Shown: piece by piece, positions 42,873 through 50,960 of the stretch
Layout of the letters: each line of letters begins with the position of its first letter
How positions within the stretch are numbered: the stretch's first letter is position 1
Source of the DNA: JAAYKT01 sp964408955
GTDB lineage: Bacteria > Bacillota > Clostridia > Lutisporales > Lutisporaceae
DNA: 57,771 bases
NCBI GenBank assembly: GCA_964408955.1
Contig: CAYPBK010000009.1
Coordinates: 1 to 57,771, forward strand
Reading direction: 5' to 3'
Translations under genes and position numbers: made by a program
Notes under the pieces: generated by a model
Databases searched by the model: none
What the model was told of the DNA's origin: nothing
The model's input: only the letters and a program-made list of their open reading frames with translations

Positions 42873-44300
42873 TATTTTATTCACTATGGTATCTATCATT
42901 TCATCCATTACGTTTATCATTCTTGCCGAAGCATTATAGGAATGCTCAAACCTAATGAGATTGCTCATTTCCTCATCTATGGAAACATCCATTATTGCAC
43001 CCTTCTTCATGCCCAGCTCCTTTATCATAGAGTTTTGAGCTTCCGCAGTGATAGCAGCTTCCATTCCGATTTTCCCCAGCTCCATAATCATATTCCTATA
43101 ATATTCGTCAAATCCGTATCGCCCTGTGCTTTCATCATATTCCGTCTGGTTAAAAATATTTTTATCCCTTAACTCCAATATCATAAGGGCTATTCTGTTA
43201 TCCTCATTATTATAAGGCGGTATATCCATTGCCGCCGCTATATTATCATAATCGTTTAACTCCGGGTTGAAGGCTATGTTAGAAATATTTATATCTGGAT
43301 TGTCCGGATTTCCTTTGTTAATGAAAAAATTCCTTTGTACATCATCCTTGATGCCGTAGCCGGAGCTATGAATCTTATTTATTTCATTGGCAAGACCTTT
43401 AACCATTTCATTCAATCGAGTATGAAACTTATCTACTAATTCGTCCCTTGTATCAAAGAGAGCTTTCATTTTTCCGTTTTGAATTGTAACTGAGCTTTTA
43501 TCGCTTTTCCAAACCAGCTTTACAAAGCCGTTTTTATCAGCATCCGGCGCTGTCTCCAGCTCCTCATAATGCCCATAATCAACAACAGCTCTGCCTTCCA
43601 TCAATACAGAAACAGATTTGCCGTAAACCACTTGGACATCTGCCAGTCCCGACAATTCATCTATAAGGAGGTTTCTCTCGTCCCTAAAATCATTGGCAAA
43701 GGCGCCGCTGCCTTCTACTCTTGCTATCATGTCGTTGAGTCCGGCAATTTTCTTCACTATATCATTGATGCGAGATACCGTATCTCTTATTTCATTGTCT
43801 TTGTTGGCGCGAAAATTTTTAAGAAGCTGATCCGCATGCTGGAATGATTCTACCAAGGCTATCGCGCTTTCCTTTACCAAAGCCCTGGTGGTCAGCCTCC
43901 CTGTAGGCTTGGATAATTCATCCCAGGAATTCCAGAATTTATTCATAGCGGATTGAATACCTTCCTCGGATAAATCATTAAATATGGCTTCCAACTCTTC
44001 CACACCCATTTGTTTGGATTCCCAATAGCCCAGCTCCTTATTGGCCCGGCGCATTTTTATATCTAAAAATTCATCTCTGTATTGCTGAATAAGAAGAACA
44101 TCCACCCCGGTGCCTCTTTGCATTTTGGCTCCTGAACCGCTCCACCCAATATTATCCGGTATTGATGATCCTTGGATTGCAGTTTGCCTTGAATATCCGG
44201 GAGTATTGACGTTACTTATGTTATGACCTGTTACATCCAATGCTCTTTGATTTGCATAAAGACCTGATACAGCTATGCCTAAGCTACCTATAGAGCTCAT
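42855..44300 (-). CDS. flgK: FlgK paralogue 2, hook-associated protein 1
   Basis: The 481-residue protein has the same FlgK ends (SLGIAVSGLYANQRALDVTGHNISNVNTPGYSRQ; MSNLIRFEHSYNASARMINVMDEMIDTIVNKI). It differs from the neighbour in the middle, with an insert near HSSGYGIKDDVQRNF. The start follows AGGAGGTGG. Two flgK genes in tandem are unusual; the two may form different junctions for the two flagellins. It lies 12 bp from flgN. Confidence 0.9.
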   Translation of the reverse strand: MSSIGSLGIAVSGLYANQRALDVTGHNISNVNTPGYSRQTAIQGSSIPDNIGWSGSGAKMQRGTGVDVLLIQQYRDEFLDIKMRRANKELGYWESKQMGVEELEAIFNDLSEEGIQSAMNKFWNSWDELSKPTGRLTTRALVKESAIALVESFQHADQLLKNFRANKDNEIRDTVSRINDIVKKIAGLNDMIARVEGSGAFANDFRDERNLLIDELSGLADVQVVYGKSVSVLMEGRAVVDYGHYEELETAPDADKNGFVKLVWKSDKSSVTIQNGKMKALFDTRDELVDKFHTRLNEMVKGLANEINKIHSSGYGIKDDVQRNFFINKGNPDNPDINISNIAFNPELNDYDNIAAAMDIPPYNNEDNRIALMILELRDKNIFNQTEYDESTGRYGFDEYYRNMIMELGKIGMEAAITAEAQNSMIKELGMKKGAIMDVSIDEEMSNLIRFEHSYNASARMINVMDEMIDTIVNKIGIVGR

Positions 44301-44311
44301 TGCTCCACCTC

Positions 44312-44803
44312 CTAAACCTTGGCGTCAAAAAGCCTGACTCTTTTGTCCTTATCGTCCTGTACTTTTACTTCGTATACCCCATCCTGAGGCTCCAGTGAAT
44401 CAGTAATCAAATTTATAGAAAAATTAATGTATTCCAAAGATTGCTCAATAAGCTGCCCGTTTACATCATTTACTTCCTTTAATTGGAACAATACATCGCC
44501 TATTCTGCCGGTCGCTTCTTTTAGTGAATCACATATAGGGTCTTTGATTTCCTCACATATATATGTCATGGTCAGACTTTCTCTAGGTAGATTCAGATTG
44601 TCAGCCACCTTGACCAGCTCTTGCTCTCTTGCGATTTCCAGTCTGTTTATTTCTGACAACAAGGCGCTTTCCATCTGCAAAATACGGTCTATTTCATTGA
44701 CCTTTCCTTCTATTATGAAATTTTTCTTATCCTCAGACAAAGACAAAAGCTTTTTATATGCACTTTCTTCCTTTTCCAAAGTTTCAAGGATTTTCACCAG
44801 CAT
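44312..44803 (-). CDS. flgN: FlgN, export chaperone for FlgK and FlgL
   Basis: The 163-residue helical protein has the FlgN pattern (LVKILETLEKEESAYKKLLSLSEDKKNFII, LQMESALLSEINRLE). FlgN keeps the hook-associated proteins unfolded until export. The start follows AGGAGG. It is directly upstream of the two flgK genes. Confidence 0.85.
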   Translation of the reverse strand: MLVKILETLEKEESAYKKLLSLSEDKKNFIIEGKVNEIDRILQMESALLSEINRLEIAREQELVKVADNLNLPRESLTMTYICEEIKDPICDSLKEATGRIGDVLFQLKEVNDVNGQLIEQSLEYINFSINLITDSLEPQDGVYEVKVQDDKDKRVRLFDAKV

Positions 44804-44825
44804 AGGCTTACACCTCCTATTAGAT

Positions 44826-44852
44826 AAAAAAGGTGGTTAAACCACTTTTTTA
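44826..44852 (-). terminator. Hairpin with T-tract between flgM and flgN
   Basis: AAAAAAGTGGTTTAACCACTTTTTT forms a compact GTGGT/ACCAC stem with T-rich sides on both strands. It lies about 80 bp past the flgM stop. It could attenuate the flgM transcript before flgN. Confidence 0.6.
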
Positions 44853-44929
44853 TTTTTCAATCTATTTTCTTGTACACAAAATACAGTGCTGTAAAACCAA
44901 GCACAGTCTATGAAAATACGTTGTCCTCT

Positions 44930-45235
44930 TTATATTTTTTTATCAAATTTGTCGGAAAGAAGCTTCTCGGCTACATCTTTACCATTTACATCGTAGGTGC
45001 CTTTCTCTATTTGGTCTTTGACTTCTCCTACTTTTTCTGCCCTGATATCCGGTAAAGACTTAATAATGCCCAGACCTTTACCTACTATATTGTAATCTAT
45101 AGCTTTTTGAGAAATGCTTAATTCGTCCTTTTTACCTTCTATGTTGGCAACCCCTTTTACTTCTTTTTTCTTATCAACAGAGTAAGCTTTGTACACTTTG
45201 TTTACCCCGCCGATTTTGCCAATATCGAATCCCAT
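44930..45235 (-). CDS. flgM: FlgM, anti-sigma-28 factor
   Basis: The 101-residue protein matches FlgM (KKDELSISQKAIDYNI, PDIRAEKVGEVKDQIEKGTYDVNGKDVAEKLL). It holds sigma-28 inactive until it is exported through the finished hook. Its own upstream region has a sigma-28-type promoter, so control is by feedback. The start follows AGGTGAT-like sequence. Confidence 0.93.
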   Translation of the reverse strand: MGFDIGKIGGVNKVYKAYSVDKKKEVKGVANIEGKKDELSISQKAIDYNIVGKGLGIIKSLPDIRAEKVGEVKDQIEKGTYDVNGKDVAEKLLSDKFDKKI

Positions 45236-45280
45236 AATATCACCTCATTAAAATATCTACATTTGATTCATTCAATTTAT

Positions 45281-45308
45281 TTATCGGTATATCCAATTGA
45301 ATAGTTTA
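45281..45308 (-). promoter_or_regulatory. Sigma-28 promoter of flgM
   Basis: On the minus strand TAAA (45305-45308) is followed after 16 bp by ACCGATAA (45281-45288), 45 bp before the flgM start. The site lies downstream of the yvyF terminator. Confidence 0.75.
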
Positions 45309-45319
45309 GTGGAAAAGAA

Positions 45320-45343
45320 AAAAAGGCCACTTTTTCAGTGACC
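45320..45343 (-). terminator. Terminator of yvyF
   Basis: GGTCACT and AGTGGCC form a stem (with one G-T pair) around a short loop, followed by TTTTTTTC on the minus strand. It separates the comK-like/recD2/comFC/yvyF unit from flgM. Confidence 0.75.
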
Positions 45344-45345
45344 TC

Positions 45346-45765
45346 TTATCTACCTTCTCTTTTTCTTATTACGTGCATCCTTTCCTTCCCTGTGGACCTA
45401 AAGCCCTCTTGCTTACTTTGACCTATGCCAAACTCTCTTCTCATTTCATTTGTAAGCTTTGCTTTACATTGGTCGCAATACTTACCGCTTTTGATTGGTT
45501 TACCGCAGCTTTCACATTCAAGAATAAGATTAAAGTTTTCTGAGGAAACTTCCAACCTTTCTTCCTTCAGAAATTTTAAAATCCTGTCTACAGGTATTTC
45601 CGTAGCATCAGAGACTTCAAACACAGTAGTACCCGGATTTTCGTTTATGTATTCCTTTACTCTTTTAAAATCTTCCTCTTCCTTTTCAACACAAATATTA
45701 CATATGGGCATTCCAACATAAGGAAAGATTCTTCCGCATCTAATGCAGTTCCTAAGCTCAGCCAT
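45346..45765 (-). CDS. yvyF: YvyF, flagellar operon protein
   Basis: The 139-residue protein has an N-terminal zinc-ribbon (CIRCGRIF, CNIC) and a second ribbon (CESCGKPI, CDQC). A short winged-helix-like segment lies between (TVFEVSDATEIPVDRILKFL). It matches the YvyF/TIGR03826 family, encoded beside flgM in Bacillus. The role is unclear; it may be regulatory. The start at 45765 has GGAG eight bases upstream. Confidence 0.88.
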   Translation of the reverse strand: MAELRNCIRCGRIFPYVGMPICNICVEKEEEDFKRVKEYINENPGTTVFEVSDATEIPVDRILKFLKEERLEVSSENFNLILECESCGKPIKSGKYCDQCKAKLTNEMRREFGIGQSKQEGFRSTGKERMHVIRKREGR

Positions 45766-45785
45766 TATAACTGCTCCTTTCATTT

Positions 45786-46502
45786 TTAAGTATTAGTACC
45801 CGAGGCGGCAGTTACAACATAAACTCTGCTTGCCCCGGCTTTTAGTAATACTTTACTGCATTCCTCCACAGTGCTTCCCGTCGTATATATATCATCTATT
45901 AATAAAACCCTTTTGTTTATTACATTATATAACAAATTAATGGAAAATGCACCATTAACATTCAGCTTGCGCTGGATTTTATCCAGATTGTACTGGTCCT
46001 TGGTTTTCTTAGTGCGAATCAGACAATCCCAAAGAGGAAGCGATATATAACGAGATAAGTATTCCCCAATAAGGAATGACTGGTTAAACCCCCTTATGTC
46101 TAGCTTACTGTCATGAATAGGCACCGGAGCTATAATATCGCCTTTTAGCTTTTCCTCCATAACAGTCCGAGCCATATACTTTGCCAATATCTTAGCTGCA
46201 TCCTTTTCCCCTTCATATTTCAGCTTATGAATAAGCTCCTTGCCCCCGCCTTTATAGTAAAAGCTGCTGTAAGCCGTATGGAAGCTGTAGCTCCTTTCTA
46301 TGCAATCGGGGCAGAGCATTTCTCTATAATCATCATCCAGACCTTTGCCGCATTTTAAGCATCTTCTTTCGTGTATAAACTCCAAAGAAGAAGAGCAGAG
46401 GCTGCAAAGCCGATTATAATTTTCCTTGCCGCATAGGAGGCAACGTCTTTTTTTAGGAAATAAAGCGTTAATAAAACAGGTATATATTCTTCTCAAAATC
46501 AA
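45786..46502 (-). CDS. comFC: ComFC, competence-associated phosphoribosyltransferase-like protein
   Basis: The 238-residue protein has N-terminal zinc-ribbon cysteines (CLLCGKEN, CSLC, CLKCGKG, CPDC). The C-terminal phosphoribosyltransferase fold has the PRPP-binding VLLIDDIYTTGST (about residues 195-207). ComFC acts in DNA uptake. The start is TTG at 46502 and overlaps the recD2 stop by 3 bp, with a GAAGAAGAG-like site before it. The adjacent comK-like and recD2 genes give a DNA-uptake and repair context. Confidence 0.92.
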   Translation of the reverse strand: MILRRIYTCFINALFPKKRRCLLCGKENYNRLCSLCSSSLEFIHERRCLKCGKGLDDDYREMLCPDCIERSYSFHTAYSSFYYKGGGKELIHKLKYEGEKDAAKILAKYMARTVMEEKLKGDIIAPVPIHDSKLDIRGFNQSFLIGEYLSRYISLPLWDCLIRTKKTKDQYNLDKIQRKLNVNGAFSINLLYNVINKRVLLIDDIYTTGSTVEECSKVLLKAGASRVYVVTAASGTNT

Positions 46503-48712
46503 TCACTCTTCTTCATGCTCAAAAGCCTGTATTTGAGTCCTGAATATCTTTTGGTAACATAGTTGTTTTTAACCATGGAATATATGTACTTTTCCCCGCC
46601 CACAAGAACCACCATTTCCTTCGCCCTTGTAAGAGCCGTATAAAGGAGATTCCTCGTCAGGAGCATAGGGGGACCGGGCATCACGGGCATAACCAAAACG
46701 GGAAATTCCGAACCCTGGGATTTATGTACCGTAACGGCATAGGAAAGCTCGAGTTCGTCTAAGTCCTTAGGCTCATATCTGACAATCCTGTCGCCGTCAT
46801 AAAGGACCTCAACATAAGGCTCCTCATTATCTATCTTTGTTATTACCCCCATATCGCCGTTAAAGACGCCTTCACCTTCATAATCCTTATCTATGACACT
46901 TTGCCATTTCATTTTATAATTATTTTTTATCTGCATGACCTTGTCCCCTTCGCGAAATACGACATCCCGGTATTCCTTTTCGCTTTTTGACAGATGATGG
47001 GGATTTAAAGCTTTTTGGAGCTCTATGTTCAGATTGAACACTCCGCACAGACCTTTTTTCATAGGGGACAAAACCTGTATACCTTCAATGGCGTTATAGC
47101 CGGAGTATTTTGGCAGCCGCTCCCGACACAGCTCTATTATTCTTTTTAATATATCCTCGTAGTTATCTTCTTTCATGAAGAAAAAATCTTTGTCCTTAAT
47201 TCCAAGGAGAGGTGCTTCTCCTTTGTTTATCCTATGAGCATTCACTACGATCATGCTTTCCTGAGCCTGCCTGAATATCTCTGTTAACCGCACTACCTTG
47301 ACGCTTTCGCTATCGATTATATCCTTCAGGACACAGCCCGGTCCTACTGAGGGCAGCTGATCCACATCTCCGACCAGTATCAATCTTGTTCCCTCTGCTA
47401 TAGCTTTTAAAAGGTTGTTCATGAGCAATATATCTATCATTGAAGCCTCGTCGACTATCAAGGCGTTTACTTCGATGGGAGAATCCTCATTCTTTTGAAA
47501 AAACATTTCATCCTCTATATCTCCGTGTCCGTATTCCAAAAGCCTGTGTATTGTTTTCGCTTCCCTACCCGTTGCCTCCTGCATCCTTTTGGCAGCTCTG
47601 CCTGTTGGGGCACATAGAGAGACAGATAAGCCCATTCTTTCAAAAAGCCTCAGTATCGCTTTTATCGTAGTGGTTTTACCTGTGCCGGGCCCACCTGTAA
47701 TGATCAATACCCCGTTTCTAGCTACTTCCAATACGGCTTCTCTTTGATTTGCCGCCAGCTCTATCCCTTCATCTGCCTCTACCTTTGTGATTTCTTCTTC
47801 TATATTGATAACTTCTTTTTCTACAGGGTAGTTGCAGAGAGATAATAGCCTCCGCATTGTGCCCATTTCCGCTTTGTGAAAAGCTATTGAATATATTACC
47901 TTTACTCCCTCCAGCTCATCCAATACGATTTTTTTATCTATAAAAAGGTTTATAAGTATGTTTTCCACAGACTGGACCGGGACTTCTAATAGCTCTGCCG
48001 AGGATTCGAGGAGTATATCCTGGGGTACATAGGTATGCCCTTTTTGATGATATTGACTGAGCATATATCGTGTGCCGGAGGCAATCCTGTACTCTGAATC
48101 AATGGGTATCCCTGCCGACAGGGCTATTTTATCCGCAGTTTTAAAGCCTATGCCGAATACATCCTCGGCAAGGTTGTATGGATTCTCTTTGATAATTTTT
48201 ACTGTATCCGCTCCGTAGGTTTTATATATTCTGACAGCATAGGCAGGACTTATCTTATATCCTTCCAGAAAAAGCATGATGTCCTTAAGCTCTGTTTGCT
48301 CCATAAATGCTTCGTGTATCTTTTCTGTTTTTTTCTCACCTATGCCGGGGATTTCCATAAGCCTTTGGGGGTTATACTGGATGATGTCCAAGGTGTCCAG
48401 ACCGAATTTCTCCACAAGCTTTTTCGCCGTGGCGGGACCGATTCCGGAGATAAGTCCGGAAGCAAGATATCTCTCTATTCCATTTAAGGTAGCCGGGGTA
48501 ATGACGTTATAGGCTTCCATTTTGAATTGTCTGCCATAATCCTGATGGTCCACCCATTGCCCTGACACCTTAATGGTTTCACCGAGATTTACAAATGGGA
48601 AATGACCGACGACAGTGGTTTCCTGCCTATCGTCAGTGATTTCCAATACGGTATAACCGTTGGTTTCGTTTCTGAAAACTATTTCTTGAATCATTCCCTG
48701 TATTTCGTCCAT
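46499..48712 (-). CDS. recD2: RecD2, ATP-dependent DNA helicase
   Basis: The 737-residue protein matches RecD2: an N-terminal domain, helix-hairpin-helix pairs (LISGIGPATAKKLVEKFG, LMEIPGIGEKKTEKI), Walker A GGPGTGKTT (about residue 344), Walker B VDEASM and the SF1 motif VTVHKSQGSEFP. RecD2 is a 5'-3' helicase that works outside RecBCD in repair and replication. The start follows GGAG seven bases upstream. It is co-transcribed with the ComK-like gene and comFC. Confidence 0.95.
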   Translation of the reverse strand: MDEIQGMIQEIVFRNETNGYTVLEITDDRQETTVVGHFPFVNLGETIKVSGQWVDHQDYGRQFKMEAYNVITPATLNGIERYLASGLISGIGPATAKKLVEKFGLDTLDIIQYNPQRLMEIPGIGEKKTEKIHEAFMEQTELKDIMLFLEGYKISPAYAVRIYKTYGADTVKIIKENPYNLAEDVFGIGFKTADKIALSAGIPIDSEYRIASGTRYMLSQYHQKGHTYVPQDILLESSAELLEVPVQSVENILINLFIDKKIVLDELEGVKVIYSIAFHKAEMGTMRRLLSLCNYPVEKEVINIEEEITKVEADEGIELAANQREAVLEVARNGVLIITGGPGTGKTTTIKAILRLFERMGLSVSLCAPTGRAAKRMQEATGREAKTIHRLLEYGHGDIEDEMFFQKNEDSPIEVNALIVDEASMIDILLMNNLLKAIAEGTRLILVGDVDQLPSVGPGCVLKDIIDSESVKVVRLTEIFRQAQESMIVVNAHRINKGEAPLLGIKDKDFFFMKEDNYEDILKRIIELCRERLPKYSGYNAIEGIQVLSPMKKGLCGVFNLNIELQKALNPHHLSKSEKEYRDVVFREGDKVMQIKNNYKMKWQSVIDKDYEGEGVFNGDMGVITKIDNEEPYVEVLYDGDRIVRYEPKDLDELELSYAVTVHKSQGSEFPVLVMPVMPGPPMLLTRNLLYTALTRAKEMVVLVGGEKYIYSMVKNNYVTKRYSGLKYRLLSMKKSD

Positions 48713-48793
48713 AGCAATGCTCCGTTAATGTAATTGTAGGGTTTGTTCTCTTACATCCCGTACCTATTAGTTCTTTTTATATTATAGCCTACT

Positions 48794-49393
48794 TTAGTAA
48801 ACCTTCAAACTGTTTTTAAGTGTAGCTATCTCCCTTGCCAAAATTGCTATATCTGCTTTCGTTGCGGGTTTATCATAGCCCGTATACAGTTTTTCCAAAG
48901 CCTCGGGGTATGAGGAGTAGCCTCTTTCTTTTTTATAGTATTCAAATATCAGTCTGGCGTTTTTTATATGCTTGTTGATTGTGGATACGCTGTACAAAAC
49001 CTTAATACTTCGCCCGTCCTTCAGTGTGATTTCCGTGCCTTTTAAATCCTCTGCCGCTTTACAGCTTTCTATTGAATTTAAATCCACGTAACCCATGGTG
49101 CAGTCTCCTTTAAATACCGGTGTTCTGACTTTAAGCTGCAAATATATCTTATTCATATTTATAGGCAGAGGTATACAATTAACGCTGCCGACAATTTTTC
49201 CGAATTTCCTCCTGCTGCTTGCATAATCTATGGAATAATGTTTGCATAAATTTGCTTTAAAGGTTCTTAAAGTAACATATATCAGTCTGTCCTCTCCCCG
49301 AGTGACTATAACCCTTGTAATCTCCCCCACATTCTTTAAATATTCAGGAATAAAAGCTCTAATATCATAGTTTTCAAACAATTCCTTTTCCAT
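48794..49393 (-). CDS. ComK-like competence transcription factor (putative)
   Basis: The 199-residue protein resembles ComK. It has an ASSRRKFGKIVGS segment comparable to ComK's SSYAGRK, a KGDCTMGYVDLNSI segment comparable to CGWISHVHV, and TEITLKDGRSIKVLYSVSTINKHI comparable to TEVTFSNGKTMELPISYNSFENQV. The match is by pattern and is moderate. ComK activates DNA-uptake genes in Bacillus. The start at 49393 has GGAGGA upstream. A consensus promoter with a LexA box lies before it, and recD2 and comFC follow. Confidence 0.6.
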   Translation of the reverse strand: MEKELFENYDIRAFIPEYLKNVGEITRVIVTRGEDRLIYVTLRTFKANLCKHYSIDYASSRRKFGKIVGSVNCIPLPINMNKIYLQLKVRTPVFKGDCTMGYVDLNSIESCKAAEDLKGTEITLKDGRSIKVLYSVSTINKHIKNARLIFEYYKKERGYSSYPEALEKLYTGYDKPATKADIAILAREIATLKNSLKVY

Positions 49394-49425
49394 GAATTCC
49401 TCCTCCCAAAGATGCTTTTGATAAA

Positions 49426-49454
49426 ATTATATACGAACATATGTTCGGTGTCAA
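49426..49454 (-). promoter_or_regulatory. Consensus sigma-A promoter
   Basis: On the minus strand TTGACA (49449-49454) and TATAAT (49426-49431) are separated by exactly 17 bp. This is a perfect sigma-A promoter directed at the ComK-like gene 33 bp downstream. Confidence 0.9.
49434..49447 (-). promoter_or_regulatory. LexA (SOS) box inside the promoter spacer
   Basis: CGAACATATGTTCG is a perfect 14-bp palindrome and a full match to the Gram-positive LexA consensus CGAACRNRYGTTYG. It lies between -35 and -10 of the promoter of the ComK-like/recD2/comFC unit, where LexA would block RNA polymerase. Confidence 0.88.
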
Positions 49455-49496
49455 GAATGGAGATTGTACAGTTGGTTGTTAGAAATTGGAGGGCAA

Positions 49497-49535
49497 AAAC
49501 AAAGAAGGTGCGTCTGGGACGCACCTTCTTTGTTT
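49497..49535 (-). terminator. Strong bidirectional terminator
   Basis: AAACAAAGAAGGTGCGTC and its complement form an 18-bp perfect stem with a 3-nt loop. It overlaps the YvrJ stop codon and isolates the SOS promoter from the upstream genes. Confidence 0.93.
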
Positions 49536-49680
49536 AGTTTAATTTTGATGATATGACCTTTGATAATTCATTTATCGATACAGTCAAATTCTCGATTTTG
49601 CCTTCTACGCGCATAAGAAGGTAAACGGATATGGCTATGGGAAAACCTATGTTTGCCACTGCATTAACCAGTTCCTCCAT
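49534..49680 (-). CDS. YvrJ-family small membrane protein
   Basis: A 48-residue protein with one membrane helix (ANIGFPIAISVYLLMRVEGKIENL) and a short amphipathic tail. It matches the YvrJ family. The start at 49680 follows AAAGGAGG eight bases upstream. In Bacillus subtilis yvrJ lies with the SigO/RsoA genes. Here it follows a small sigma factor, DUF1659 and DUF2922, a set often seen together in Firmicutes. Confidence 0.85.
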   Translation of the reverse strand: MEELVNAVANIGFPIAISVYLLMRVEGKIENLTVSINELSKVISSKLN

Positions 49681-49728
49681 GCCATCCACCTCCTTTTACT
49701 TTTATATAGTCTGGTCTATGCAATCATT

Positions 49729-49947
49729 TTATTCTAAGTCTAAAACCTGAATAGTTGTATCCACAACTCGAGCGCCGGCGATACCCACTAATTCACCGCC
49801 TTTGCTTAAAAACACGTTTTTATCGATTATTTCATCCATGGCTGCTTTTACTTCAGATGCCTCGATATCGTCTATTGCGTTGTCGATTGTGAGCTTTACG
49901 CTTTTGTCCTCTTCATTTTTAAATATAAGCTCTAGCTTTCTAGCCAC
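49729..49947 (-). CDS. DUF2922 protein
   Basis: The 72-residue protein (LELIFKNEEDKSVKLTIDNAIDDIEASEVKAAMDEII) matches DUF2922. Function is unknown. The start is GTG at 49947, eight bases after GGAGG; a GTG at 49956 is closer to the site and less likely. It is one of a co-transcribed trio with DUF1659 and YvrJ. Confidence 0.85.
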   Translation of the reverse strand: MARKLELIFKNEEDKSVKLTIDNAIDDIEASEVKAAMDEIIDKNVFLSKGGELVGIAGARVVDTTIQVLDLE

Positions 49948-49982
49948 AAGCTCCACCTCCTTTCCCGAAATTTTTCTTTAGT

Positions 49983-50204
49983 TTATTCCTCTGTTAATTC
50001 TGTTTCTGAAGCTTTGCTGACATTAAATACTGTTTTTGTTTGTAACTCGGATATGATCTCTGAAACGCCATAAATGTCTTCATCATCTGCTTCAGGGTTT
50101 ACGTTTGAGTATGTTTTTGTGATAAAGGTCTGCTTTTCATTCACAACGTCGCCTAGGTATTTAATTCTAAGCCTCATTGCTTTTATAACTCCCAGTACTG
50201 CCAT
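49983..50204 (-). CDS. DUF1659 protein
   Basis: The 73-residue protein (LRIKYLGDVVNEKQTFITKTYSNVNPEADDEDIYGVSEIISELQ) matches DUF1659. Function is unknown. The start follows AAGGAGG. It lies directly downstream of the sigma factor gene. Confidence 0.85.
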   Translation of the reverse strand: MAVLGVIKAMRLRIKYLGDVVNEKQTFITKTYSNVNPEADDEDIYGVSEIISELQTKTVFNVSKASETELTEE

Positions 50205-50265
50205 GCTATCACCTCCTTCTGATATATAAGTAACTATGACTTTTTATTCTTTCCATAATTTAATA

Positions 50266-50775
50266 TCAGAGGATTGAGTGCATCTTTACCTTTTTTATTA
50301 TTGACTCCTTTTTTCTGAACAAAGTCGTCCTGCTGATTTTGAGCTCCTTTGCCAGGGCATCAAGAGTTCTGCTTTTTATAAAAAGCTCTTCGATAATATA
50401 CTTTTCCTCTTTGTTCAGCTTATCTATAGCCTTATATATATCATTCGCGACCATATTTCCTACAACTATGTCCTCTACTCCCGGGCTATCATCCTCAATC
50501 AGCTCCCACAGCTCTACCCCTTCAGCTGCAGGTGTATTTAGGGATATTGTCTTTTTCTCATACCTGCCGTAATTCAGGTAAAAGAATTTAAGATTAAGCT
50601 TCAGATAATAGAATAAATTTACTCCTTTGCTTTCATCGAATTCCTCCAGCAATTCCAAAATCCTCACTACACCCTCCTGATATAAATCTTCAAATTCATC
50701 CTTGCTTTTGCCGTATTTATTGATTGATGCTACTAAAAGGGGATGAGCCTCCTTAATAATCCTCCCTTTCTCCAT
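50266..50775 (-). CDS. Small sigma-70-family RNA polymerase sigma factor
   Basis: The 169-residue protein has a region 2-like segment (EDLYQEGVVRILELLEEFDESKGVNLFYYLKLNLK) and a region 4 helix-turn-helix (TLDALAKELKISRTTLFRKKESIIKKVK). It lies before DUF1659, DUF2922 and YvrJ, like SigO/YvrI near YvrJ in Bacillus. Its regulon is unknown. The ribosome binding site is weak (AAAGG). It may be a cell-surface or stress sigma factor. Confidence 0.82.
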   Translation of the reverse strand: MEKGRIIKEAHPLLVASINKYGKSKDEFEDLYQEGVVRILELLEEFDESKGVNLFYYLKLNLKFFYLNYGRYEKKTISLNTPAAEGVELWELIEDDSPGVEDIVVGNMVANDIYKAIDKLNKEEKYIIEELFIKSRTLDALAKELKISRTTLFRKKESIIKKVKMHSIL

Positions 50776-50837
50776 TTTTGACCTTTCCGACCGGTCTTTT
50801 TTATTTCCGCGGATAAGGTCATTATGATAAAAAAGGA

Positions 50838-50873
50838 CAAAAAAATAAAAAGCCGACTAATTATAAGTCGACT
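50838..50873 (-). terminator. Terminator upstream of the sigma-factor gene
   Basis: On the minus strand AGTCGACT and AGTCGGCT form an 8-bp stem (one G-T pair) followed by TTTTATTTTTTT. It ends transcription coming from yaaR and from the folded element. Confidence 0.8.
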
Positions 50874-50875
50874 TC

Positions 50876-50895
50876 GGGCGAATAGTATTCGCCCC
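50876..50895. repeat. REP-like element R3
   Basis: GGGCGAATAGTATTCGCCCC is a 9-bp perfect inverted repeat around one base (GGGCGAATA-G-TATTCGCCC). It belongs to the same family as 850-861, 38853-38880, 51158-51185 and 56212-56235. Heptamer units follow directly. Confidence 0.7.
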
Positions 50896-50897
50896 TG

Positions 50898-50918
50898 GTC
50901 TCTGGTCCCTAGACGCTG
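50898..50918. repeat. Three 7-bp units
   Basis: GTCTCTG, GTCCCTA and GACGCTG follow R3 without a gap. They match the array at 1-98, including its GACGCT variant. Confidence 0.7.
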
Positions 50919-50960
50919 GGGTTAAACTCCGGAGTTTTCTATTAAAACTGGTACTGATAT

